64,000 nt of DNA from Amphibalanus amphitrite. Lineage: Eukaryota; Arthropoda; Thecostraca; Balanomorpha; Balanidae. The position numbers were made by a program, and so were the translations under genes. The notes beneath the pieces were generated by a model. The model did no database searches. It saw only the letters and a list, made by a program, of their open reading frames with translations, and was not told the origin of the DNA. This document shows, piece by piece, positions 20,390 through 30,700 of this stretch. The stretch lies in contig NW_024881595.1 of the NCBI RefSeq assembly GCF_019059575.1, positions 434,001 to 498,000 of the forward strand. Direction: 5' to 3'. How positions within the stretch are numbered: the stretch's first letter is position 1; the number at the start of each line of letters is the position of its first letter.

Positions 20390-20477
20390 ACGGGAGTGGG
20401 ACTCGCTCCCACGACAGAGATAATAGTCTATAGGACTATAGGACAGTCCTATAGGACTGTTCATGATCAGAAAAAGT
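20390..20477. repeat. 88-bp direct repeat, right copy, outside the DIRS element
   Basis: Exact copy of 16033-16120, abutting B2 directly. Beyond it the left and right flanks no longer match. Confidence 0.9.
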
Positions 20478-21363
20478 GACAAGGCTGTTATTTATGTGAA
20501 ATTGCCACCAAAGCCGTTTACAAATATACACTAAGTAGAAGTTGATTATCATGCCTGCTCCTCAGAACAAATCCTGTTCGATTCTGTCTGTTGGACATCG
20601 GTCCTACTCGAGATTGTTCCTCGAGTTCATGACATGAGAAGAACTACGAGTAGAACTCTCACTGTGTTCATCCAAACACCACTAAGCACCGGTCCAAGCC
20701 TTTCGAACGGATTACCTGCCACAGCTGTGGCCGTTTTGTCATCACAATGCCGCCATTAGGCTCGTCTCGGGTCGGAGCCAAGGGGCGCATTCCCATCATT
20801 GTTCCGACAGAAATCGGGGCTGGTCTGCTGGCGGAATCGGGCGACTTACGCGGCTTACCGGCCGCGGGTCGGCCGACATCGGCTGTCGGCTGCCATGATA
20901 ACATTCACCGGCTAAGTGAGCCGTGAAAAAGATCAGCCCCTAAGAGGCAGTCATCCCGACGGGTCCGCTCGCCAAATGATCTCGCGCTCGCCTGCCCGCT
21001 CCGGCGACCACTATCAGGTGCGGGCGATCAGGTAGGGGGTAGCGCTGTGGTCAGCCCGCTCACGCTGCCCCAGTCGTGAAAATAGCTCAGAAGAAAGGGG
21101 ATCGACGAGTTGAGGGAAGAGAAGGGATGTGGAGGAATGAGAGCGGTCTGCGGCCTATCTGCCGATCGCGGGACGTTTTAGAGCGCGTGCGCGCGGCTTG
21201 GAAGACGCGAGTGTTGTTATGACGGCTGTCAAAGCATTTCATCGTTTGAGAGGAATGAGGATTTCGTTAGTGTAAGCCGACCTTTGACCAAAGCTGCGCT
21301 AGTGCATTACAGTGAAGGTGATTGCCAATTCCTGCCATAAAATTATATCAAAAGTGTATCAAA
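20478..21363. other. Non-coding spacer, no gene seen
   Basis: No frame resembles a protein. The sequence is mixed, with a GC-rich middle (about 20740-21080), and I see no repeat or RNA gene. Confidence 0.45.
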
Positions 21364-21365
21364 TA

Positions 21366-22184
21366 CAGGGTGTTTCACAATAAATGTTACTTTTGAATAG
21401 CTTAAATGAAGATCTTACTTGTTCGTAAGCGCGTAAATTTTATATGCATTTTGCTGCAAATTTGTTGCGGTTTTTAGTCCTTATATTCTTTTTTTTTTAC
21501 AAACCGTCAACGGTTCCATCTGTACCTATGGTCGTGCAATGCCAACACTGTCAAAACGGGTCAATTCGCCGTGTAGGTACAGATGATGAGGCGGTATGGG
21601 TGGTCATGCATTACGGCGCTTTGCGGAGTCTGACCGCAGCTCAGTGCGACGGAGTTTCGGTAGTCATTTTAAAAGGAGGAAGGATATTCCGTCAGAAATG
21701 TCTTTCAAACGGGTGGTAGAAAGGTTCCAGAAAACTGGAAACACGAGACCAGCCCCACCTCCTGGCCGGACGGCGATCCCAGAAAATCTGGTTGAAAAAG
21801 TCAGACGGAAGGGTGGCATAGTGGAGAACCCGTGAAGACTGAAGGGTGCTGAACTGAAAGTTATATGTTCATCAGTCCTACTGTTCTGCTGTCTCATGTG
21901 GTAATACTCATGAGCCATATGTAATACATGTCACTGAAACATCGTCGTTTGAAAAGCAACACTCGTTGTGAAGGACCCTGAAGCTTAACAGCGAATTGAC
22001 CCGTTTTGATGGTGTGGACATTGCACATACATAAATAATGCAGTTGATGATTCGTCAAAGTTTTTGTAAGGATAAAAAACCCGAAAGAATTTGCAACAAA
22101 ATTAATATAGAATTTATGGGCTTACGAATAGTTGAGGTCATTTTAAAAGCTTATCAAAAGTAACGTTAATTGTGAAACACCCTG
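21366..22184. mobile_element. 819-bp TIR element with long inverted repeats and TA duplication
   Basis: The ends are inverted copies of CAGGGTGTTTCACAAT and continue as diverged inverted repeats of about 200 bp (21366-21569 and 21991-22184), ending in a well conserved AAACGGGTCAATTCGC block. TA lies on both outer sides (21364-21365 and 22185-22186), the target duplication of Tc1/mariner-type transposons. The middle holds the N-terminal part of a transposase. Without a catalytic domain it is non-autonomous. Confidence 0.75.
21596..21835 (+). pseudogene. Transposase helix-turn-helix fragment
   Basis: The translated frame (ATG at 21698, similarity beginning upstream) reads like the N-terminal DNA-binding region of a mariner-like transposase: a charged helix, then Val-Glu-Arg-Phe-Gln-Lys-Thr-Gly-Asn, a Pro-rich Gly-Arg linker and Asn-Leu-Val-Glu-Lys-Val. 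It stops at 21835 and nothing like a DDE/D domain follows. It is either a remnant of the parent transposase left by an internal deletion or a small DNA-binding peptide. Its family assignment is from pattern memory. Confidence 0.45.
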
Positions 22185-22186
22185 TA

Positions 22187-24128
22187 GAAACAAAAATGGA
22201 ATTGCTTAAAAGAAACTAATTCGCAGAGCAAACTGTTTTCTACTCCTGAAATAATATTTCAGCAACAGCATGTGCATCTTTCCACAAATAAATATTCTAA
22301 CCACCCTTTCTTCGACCCACCATCCATTACCTCCTCGAGCTGGTCCACAAACATTGTTGTAGCACAGCTATCGGCTAGTGTTCTCACTGCACAAACAGTG
22401 CCTGCGGTGACAGCTGTCGGCGCCGTGCTGCCATATGTGACGTCATCGAGCCATCCGGCCACACTCGCCGAGGAGGTGACACGGACAAACGGCCGGCCCT
22501 GTCCCCGCTGTTATGACGGCAGGAGATAGCGACGCGTCAAAATAGGCGCCCGCGCCTCCCCGCGGAGATGCTATCTGCCCGTGTGTGGTCAGACGCGGCG
22601 GTCGGCAGGCCGAGCGACGGAAACGAGTGGTGTTCGGGAGTAGAAGTTAATACCGGTCGGGTGATATCTGTTAGATTGTGTCCGAAACTGGTCCCCAAGT
22701 TTTGAAATGGCGATTCCTAGTCAGGAGTCAACCTCTCCATTCGTTCAGTCACAAGCACTTGCCCATCAGACCCAATCAACGCGACAGAAAATGGCAGCCC
22801 ATCTGAATTCCGAGGACCCATGTAAAAACAGCGTGCCAGGTGTGATAGCCTCCGATCTCATAGCACTCGAACCTGTATACATATATCAACATAACATACC
22901 GGTGGTCCAGCTGGCTCGGTCACCGGTCACAGCCATGGTGTGCCCAGCTGGGCGCCGGCGGTGTCCGAACTGCTCGCACCGCGCCGGGCCGGGCCGACGG
23001 CAGCTGACCGGTCCAAATCACTCATCCTGTCGCTCGTTATGGCCCGGCCGGCCGGCGGCGCAGCCAGCGCGGTGACTATGGACTTGCCAGCGGGACGGCC
23101 GAGTCCATTTGGCGCCACGCCACCCACAAAGAGCACGTCCTTAACGCAGCTGTCGGGCGGCGCTGCGCGACGAGCTGCCTCTCATCCTCACACGCGAGAA
23201 TGCGCCGCTCTACCGCCCACTTGGGTGTTCCATTGTGCGCCGCTATGCTCACCTTCGGCCGCGCCATCCATCAGGGCCAATTTCACTATTTTCCCAACGG
23301 CGGGGTGTCGGGCCACCCTTTGGCCGGCTGCCTTCCGCCCCCTCCTGTCCTTCTTCCAAAACAGGCCTTTCTTCGGCTGCCCATCGGCGCGGCCGTGAGA
23401 ACATTAATCACGGCACTCGGGCGAGTTTACGTTCCGTCGATGGCTGAGATAAAGTGGTGCCTGGGTGGCAGCCAGTGTGAAGAAGCAGCCACTGTTTTCG
23501 CCGATTTAGTGGGGAAAACAGACGGAGAAACGAATCGTCCTACCACCCACACAGTGCGCGTGGGTTAGAGGGACGGAGGTAGGGAAAGAGCGGGCGTTCA
23601 GGAGAGCAGATAGAGGAAAGGGATAGAGAGCGGCGAGCAGAGGGTGGCCTGAATTATGGCGCGCTCGCCTATTAGCGTGTCGGATCGCCACGCTCCTCCT
23701 GTCATGCGGACACCCCCTTTGTCTTCCCTTTCCCCTTTGATTGGGCTGGGCCGGCCGGCGCGGCGCCACCTCATTACCATAAATCCGGTGACAGTTTGAA
23801 GTTCAATCTTTTGATCCCATTTAATGATACAAACCCGCCTCCCTCGTTTCGGAGACTAAATCTTTTCAACAAACATATCTGTGCCGAGACGCGACCAACT
23901 CTTCTGCTTTGCAAGTGAAATTGCCGACAAATTGCCCCCGGATAGGGGGATAATCGCGACCTATCGGCTGGCTGAGCGGCCGCAGCGAATGTGACGCCGC
24001 TCCCCCGCGCGCCGCGCCGTGGGCGAGCTTTGTTATAGCAGGCCGGCCGCTGCCGGCAGCGATTAATCAAAGGATTGTTTTACGCGGGCTGCCACCGGCT
24101 GACAGCTCCTCTCCGAACAGACGCATCA
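22187..24128. other. Non-coding stretch, GC-rich, no gene supported
   Basis: Frames here are short and overlap on both strands, and none resembles a known protein. 23930-24080 contains AT motifs in GC-rich DNA, including AATCAAAGGATTGTTTTAC near 24066, which combines a TCF-type ATCAAAGG with a Sox/Fox-like TTGTTTTA. That suggests regulatory DNA but proves nothing. Confidence 0.4.
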
Positions 24129-24145
24129 CCCCCCCCCCCCCCCCC
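24129..24145. repeat. Poly-C run of 17
   Basis: A pure C homopolymer. Similar runs occur at 47385-47401 (17 C) and, shorter, near 33908 and 44352. Confidence 0.9.
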
Positions 24146-27100
24146 TGGCCGGCTGTCTGACCGAGGGGAGGGGGATGGCAGCAACTCTATATGGGCGAGG
24201 CACGTGTGATGAAGATTTATACATCGGTGGCGATGCATAAGTCTGGTGGTCTGCTGTATCTTTTCTAGGTGCTGATGGTGATGTTTTTCCTAAATTTAGG
24301 CAACATTATAATTATATCGTAATTAAACTAGCGGTAGTTCACCCACAGAATGCTTTCTGAAGATATTCGATTATGGGCAACAAATCCTTTCTTACAAGCA
24401 TGCACAGCGCCTCCAGAGATATCTGAATCGGCCCATAACCTCAAACCAGAATATGTTGTCAATAAATACTGCTGAGTAAATAACGCCTAATACTTGAGGG
24501 TCTATAAGTAGGCTGCGTCGTTAGTTAGGAGCTTGTTCGAGATAAATTTCCAAAAAAGATGATTTTTGAATATTCAGTGGCGAAAAGTTTGACAGCTTCA
24601 CAAAAAAGTAGGGAAACAAAGTAATTAGGTAGCCCAGACATGTCACTTTGACGTCACAACCATCTGATTTGTGATAGCGGCAAGATTTCCCTTTGGATAG
24701 TAAATGTAAAAATGAGTTTTTAGACAAATGGTACCTACATGTGTTGATAACCCTTCCAGATGCAGATGGCCTTTATCTACCGTGAACGCATAAAAACCGT
24801 TTTGTACACCAATATTCCGATAATTATCTCAAATATCACCCATGACGAACCGTTTTGACGTAAATGACCACGTTTCCCCCATTCCCATTTCTCGTTTTAA
24901 TCTAAAATCTGCAATATCTGCGCGGCGATTCTGGTGGCTCGTTTTGGTCGATTGCCTCTCTCGCGCCGCTGCTCGTGCCCAGGTCTGGGCGGCTGATCGG
25001 CGCCGACTGCCGCCAGCAGCTCTCGACCAATCACCATCTGTCCCGCGGGCTACCGTTAGCCGGAGCCGACGTCCGGCCGCCGCTGCCGCGCTTACTTACA
25101 TCGAATCAGCAGATACGGACGCCGTTATTTCCAGCAAAGCCGATGAACTATTCCGACAACGCTGCTCCGCCGCTCGGCCAGTGGGCCGGAAAATTAGCCG
25201 TCGGAGTCGACTCGTGTCGCTCCCGACGAAAATTGGCCCGGATAACAGAGTCGCGCCGGCCGCTGATTCCATGAATGTAAACGAGCGCCGTCGGCGACTA
25301 TGATTCCCCGGACACGGCGGATCGGCGCGCATCGTCGCTCCCCGGCGGCCGCCGGTCTCCGAGAGAGCCTGCAGCAGATGGAGACGGAGGATGGTCGCAG
25401 ATATCTCAGGCTGCAATGTGGAACGAAGGGACCTGTTTTCCCTTATCAGTAAATAGATAGATGCAGCGCATGTCTGTTGATGTAGCGAATTATATCAGCT
25501 ATGAGAAGTAAAATATGCTAGCACGCGAATGAAGGCGTTATCCCAACTACATACTCATGTTGATACAAATGAAAATCAAAGAAGCCGCGATGAAAACTTT
25601 GTGCTGAGATGGCCTGGTCATCACATATGCTGCCAAGCTCTCATTCATTGAGCTCCAGATCATCTCGCCAGGAATGCGATCAAGGTATGTTGTCCTCCCG
25701 GAGATTTGATACGGTGCCGGCACGCGCTAATCACGCCGCCCGAAATGGCCTCTCAATGGCCTCCCGGGCTCCCAACTTTGAACGGCAGTTTCACCGAAGA
25801 CGAATGACCCCGGCGCGGAGCGAATCGGTCGCCCGATCAAAGGGCGGAACAGCGTCCGCGCGACGAGCGAAGCGCCAGAGGATCGCTCACTCCGACCGCT
25901 CACTGGGGATGAGGTTCCGCATATCAGCGACACCGCTGTCCGACACTTTCCGGCGCGGCGGCGACGGCGGCGCGACGATGCGCCGGATTTGATCGGAACG
26001 CGCCGTCACCGCCGGCGAGCGCCGGCGAGCGCCGCCGGCGCTGCCGGTATCAATTACGGATTTATAAATTGGCCAAGATTACATGTTTATAATGCGGTGG
26101 CAGCGCCGCGCGGCCATTTGTCGTGAGTGATAGGGGCGCGAGTGACAGCGCCGGTGCGGAAACGATCCACCATGGCGCGGTGCGCCGACCGGCACCGGCG
26201 CGCGCCGTGACTCGCCGCGCCGCGCCACCTCGCGCCGCGCTGCGCCATTCACGCCGCGGCGCCTGGCGCGTCACTTTATCGCGTCACGATGTGTCACCTG
26301 CGCAGCGTCCAGTCACGCTGCAGGTGTCTCACCCATGGCGGCGAGGGCGGAGTCGGCAGGGCCCAGTCAAACTGTGACCGAGAGCAGCGGCGCGTGCGGC
26401 CTGCGTTCTATCCTCTCACAGAGACCCCTCGGCGGCCGTCTCCGTCACCGGAAAGTCACCCGCCCGACCACCGATCGGTGTCGGAAACGGCCGCGCCGGT
26501 GCGGATAAGAATGACGGACGCGGTTATAAGCGCGCTCGCTCGGTCTGCGCCCTGATGGAGCAGCTCATCGGAGCGCCGGCTGGCCGCGATGGCCCAAATC
26601 TGGCCCGTCAGACGCGATCGGCCAATATTTGAGCCGCTCGCGGGCTAGGACGACTCGGCAAGCCGCCGTTTGTCACCGACATTGGCCATATGCGGCGGCC
26701 GGAGCGGGCCCCGGCGGTCGTCAGCGACGCCGATCCGAAATCCGCCGCCCATCGCCGGTCGTATCGCCCCAGAGGCAATCAGCCAACGACAGCCACAAGA
26801 GCCTCTGAGGCTCCAGAGACTCACTGACCTCCGGAACGCCGGGGACGTCGGGAGCCGCAGGAGTCTCTGGTGACTTCGGATGTCAATTGATCTGCTAACA
26901 TAGGGACCTTGGGAGGTTGTTGCTGGGAGTTCTTCGTCTTTCTTCATAAATACCTGCCTGTCTTTTCGTGGTTTTGTCTGATATAGTTGCATCACTTTAG
27001 GGCTCTATGTCTCTTAGTGTCCCAGGCATGAATGGTTAATACCTACATACCTACATCCTAAGAAAATTTCCTTGTTTACGTAGGCACGCTGCTCAGATGA

Positions 27101-27261
27101 AATCATAGTTAATGATTTATTTATATTTCGCGGAAAGGCAGCACGGGGAGGAATGAAGAGCCAAGCAGTCTCCCAGCATAATTTAGGTTACGACAGGAAA
27201 ATGGTGGTCTGTCAAGAAATTCCTGGCCGTCAACCCTGGCGGACCAGGAATCGGACAATCC
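24146..27261. other. Non-coding stretch with CpG-rich islands
   Basis: No gene is supported. 24950-25330 and 25690-26760 are CpG-rich, with long frames on both strands that look like chance. Around 26045-26115 AT motifs (TATCAATTACGG, ATTTATAAATTGG, ATGTTTATAATG) sit inside the GC-rich island, an enhancer-like texture. Confidence 0.4.
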
Positions 27262-27333
27262 TAGCAGAGCGTGGTTTCGATCCACGGACCTCTGGGTTAT
27301 GGGCCCAGCACGCTTCCACTGCGCCACTCTGCT
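27262..27333 (-). tRNA. Initiator tRNA-Met (CAU)
   Basis: The 72-nt minus-strand sequence folds into a full cloverleaf. The acceptor AGCAGAG pairs with CTCTGCT, followed by discriminator A. The anticodon stem CTGGG/CCCAG holds loop CCCATAA with anticodon CAT. The T stem CGTGG/CCACG holds loop ATCGAAA. Three consecutive G-C pairs in the anticodon stem and an A-starting T loop (not TTC) are eukaryotic initiator features. Box A (TGGCGCAGTGG) and box B (GGATCGAAACC) are intact, and a TTTT terminator lies about 60 nt downstream on the minus strand. CCA is not encoded, as usual in eukaryotes. Confidence 0.96.
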
Positions 27334-28847
27334 GATGGTTATTGGAGACGGAGTGCGTGATTCTGTGGGAGGGGGGAGGGTGCAATTAAGGTCCACTCTT
27401 GGGCTGGCACTGAAATAAACGTTTTATTTTGCATCATTGATCTAGGGAGTGAGAGAAACCCTTAGGAAAAGACATCTCGGCACCTGCCCCCTCCCCCAAG
27501 GGGCCAGGTCAAAATGGTAGCATCCGGGCAAATCGCCACCCGTCAAAACCACACGACGACCAATCTGCCGTCCGACAGCTCACCAACAGGTTCGCGCGTC
27601 GTCGCCGTTGTCGCCGCCGACGTCCAGCGGACCGCCCCCGTCGGTATCGACCCGACGATTTGCCCGGCGGCCGCTGACCCGTGGCGGCCATCGCCCTCCG
27701 TACGGCTCCGCTAATAGTGGAGTCGAGAGTCTGAGTCCCGAGTGGGCACAGAGGTGATCGCTGAGTGGGCCAGGGTGACAAGATGAGACTGAAGCGGTAG
27801 GATCGGTGAAGATCTCGAAACAAGAGTCTGTCGTAACCATTGAACGGGAGCGTGCGATGAGTCGATGACCGAACGGAGACGCCCGAGATGACCGCTATAC
27901 AGGCGTCCCAGAACGATCGCCGACTGATTCCGTGATGACCGAAAGGAAAACGCCCACGTGACAGCTGACCTGGGCGCTTTGGTGACCGACGAGCATATTC
28001 CCCAGCTGACCCCTGCACCGACTGGCGCCTGTCTACCTTTGCGCACGTGCCCTCATGCGTTAGTGCAGTCGGTATATCGCAATAACAGAGTGAGTATATC
28101 GCACACTACATGACGCTTAATGGCGTGCGCAAGCTATTAATCATCATTTCGCACCCCATTGGTAATACCAGGGGAAATAAGGTAACATGAGGCCGATAGA
28201 CGGATACGCAGATCTGTGATGGTCGATGGAACACTCAAGTGCGTGCTCATGACATATGTAATGTAAGCACTTTACTTGCAGCGTCAGTAGAAATATGAAA
28301 AGCTCATCGGCTCGCATGCGCATTGTTCATGTTCTTCCCTTGGAAGCCGTACCATCCTGCAGCAGATAATGCATGCATTTTCTCCATGAAGACGATCCTC
28401 CGTTCTTATTGCAGATCGTTGCAGTCGCAATGCCGCGAGGCGAGATGCCAGCCATTTCTCCCCTCTATCTCGTGTGATTTCCAGACAACTCCGCACTGAC
28501 TGCGAGCAGGAACACTTCCAAGCAACTGCAAACCAGGATGAGTATGAGTATTTCAACCTTTGAACCCGGTCCACGCTTGTGATTACACGCTGTCATAATC
28601 ACGACTTACGACATAAAACCCTGGAATTAGTCGTCCCATAGTCTCGGCATCAAAGGAGAGCGACTCTTGCGCCCACGGGAGTTGAGCTGGGCCGTTGGTG
28701 TCAAAATCGGTGTTGTGGCGCCCACTATCAGAGGCGGCGTCAGGCCGACAGGTGGGGAGGTATCGGGCCGCCCCAGAGGCGGTGCCAGGACGGCAGGTGG
28801 GGCGGGCGGTGTCTTCCTGCGCCGTCGGGCGGCGGGCCGCTGGAGCC

Positions 28848-28871
28848 GGGCGGGGGCGGGGGCGGGGGCGG
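28848..28871. repeat. GGGGGC repeat, possible G-quadruplex and Sp1-type sites
   Basis: Four runs of G separated by single C bases could form a G-quadruplex and also read as stacked GC boxes. Similar blocks lie at 4920-4942, 54625-54647 and 55021-55041. A (GGC)n run follows at about 28880-28902. Confidence 0.6.
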
Positions 28872-30671
28872 CCAGGCGCGGCGGCGGCGGCGGCGGCGGC
28901 GGTACCGAATTAGAGAGCACCGGACGCGGCCAGCACGATATTGTGTTGTAAATCAATAGGGAGCCGGGCGGCGGAGCGGCCGGCCCGCCCGCCACGTCCG
29001 TGTGAACATCCAGCGCCATTTATCAAAGCGTCGTTAGCGGGTCTATTTTTCATCGCGTAATGGCGCTACATATTGCGGATTATTATTTTATATCACTATG
29101 ATTACGTGAGTGGGCAATTTGGTAGGCGCCGCCGCCTGTGCGCGCCGTGTTTGCCCCGGCGGCACTCACGGCAGCCGGTAAGACGCCGATCGACTTCTTG
29201 TCGTCACTCGGGCCGCCAATTCGTGATCGGCAAATTGACCTTCCCCTCGCGAGCGCACGTTCCTGTACAGATGCGGCAGCTCCGGACTAGCGTGGGCAGC
29301 TCGGAGGTCTGGTCCCCATTGGCTCTGGCCTCGTGACCCGACCCAGGTCATCAACAACGCAAGCCGGATGTGATGTCGGAGAATTATCGATGAGATGGAA
29401 GCCCTGCTGTGTGCTTAGCCATACGCTGGGGAACAGCGCCGGCTACCGCCTATAAAGTCTTAGCCAAAAAACGGCCGTAGAAAGATTGCGATCAAACTCG
29501 CCCTTCTACATACCTGGCGGTACAGCTATACCCGGAGCATTCAGTCGGTATACACATATCTCAGGGCATCGGCAGCGTCATGGCATGCAATCAACCCATG
29601 AGACCACCGGCCAGCAGCCATACTGGCTGGGGGCACGCGCCTCCACTGCAGGTCCGCACGCGTGTTCACACGGCTGGCTACCAAAGTGGCTCAAACGGCT
29701 GCTTCGCACACTCGTTCTTGACAGCACACACTTATGGACGTGAGTTTTATTGTTAATGCGCAAAAGTCTGGCATACAGTCGTGATAGGTGGTCGTTCCGC
29801 TGATGGACTGCGAGTGTGTTCGTCTCAGGCGGCGCGGACGGTGTTGCGTGTGTGAAGGACCACCTGCCTGGCATACCATATGCTGCAGTGAGCGCGGAGC
29901 GGCCCGAGGTCACAGTAAGCCACGCAGCTGGTCGGTCCGTTGACCACGCCGCCCCACAGACAACGATGACGTATGTGCCGCTCCCGGCGGCGCCCGCAGC
30001 TCACGGCGGGGGTCGGAAGCGTATGTAACACTGCCCTCCGGTGTAGAGCTGGCAGGAGGGGGTCATTCTACACCGCTCAGCGGCGTCATTGCGTGCCGCC
30101 GCCGGCACCTGCGCGCAGTCGGGGTCGTCATCGGATGTCGGCTGTTCTCACATATTCGGAATATATCCGTTTCGGTTGGCGCGGGGAGAGATATGAGTGG
30201 CTGCGGTGAAATAACTCTGCGCCGCTGACACCCTTTCCCTGCTCCAGTGTCGGAGTTGGGTGCGATATCGGGTGGCGCAATGGCGGCCGCATTGCTGGGA
30301 GACCGGAGGGGTGTGTGCTGGGGTGAGGCGAACGGTAAATGTCTCTGTACTTCCCGTGTTCAGCGACCTGGTCAAGTATTCGCGGAAGTCTAGGATGGCA
30401 TGTCGGCTCAGTCATTTGCATTGCAGGTAATTAGCGTCGGTTTAGCACTCGTTAATATAATGAGGTAAGGGAAACGTTGCTTGTATAATGTATTACCTAT
30501 GGCAAAGTGTAATTTGTCCCGTTACTATCTGACATATTTGAGCAATGGGATGTTTTCAATTAACTCCACACCTGTCCCCGTTTTGCAAGTAAATGTATAT
30601 CTTGTTGGAAAATTCAAAGTTTATGTTTCAAAGTCCGTCTTAAAGCAGTACATTGAACTCGTACGATGTAC

Positions 30672-30700
30672 GTATGTATGTATGTATGTATGTATGTATT
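30672..30700. repeat. (GTAT)n microsatellite
   Basis: About seven tandem GTAT units lie in AT-rich DNA. Confidence 0.9.

Noticed and set aside
22707-23075. 122-codon + frame starting at 22707
   Set aside because: It has no recognisable domain, low-complexity ends in GC-rich DNA and competing minus-strand frames.
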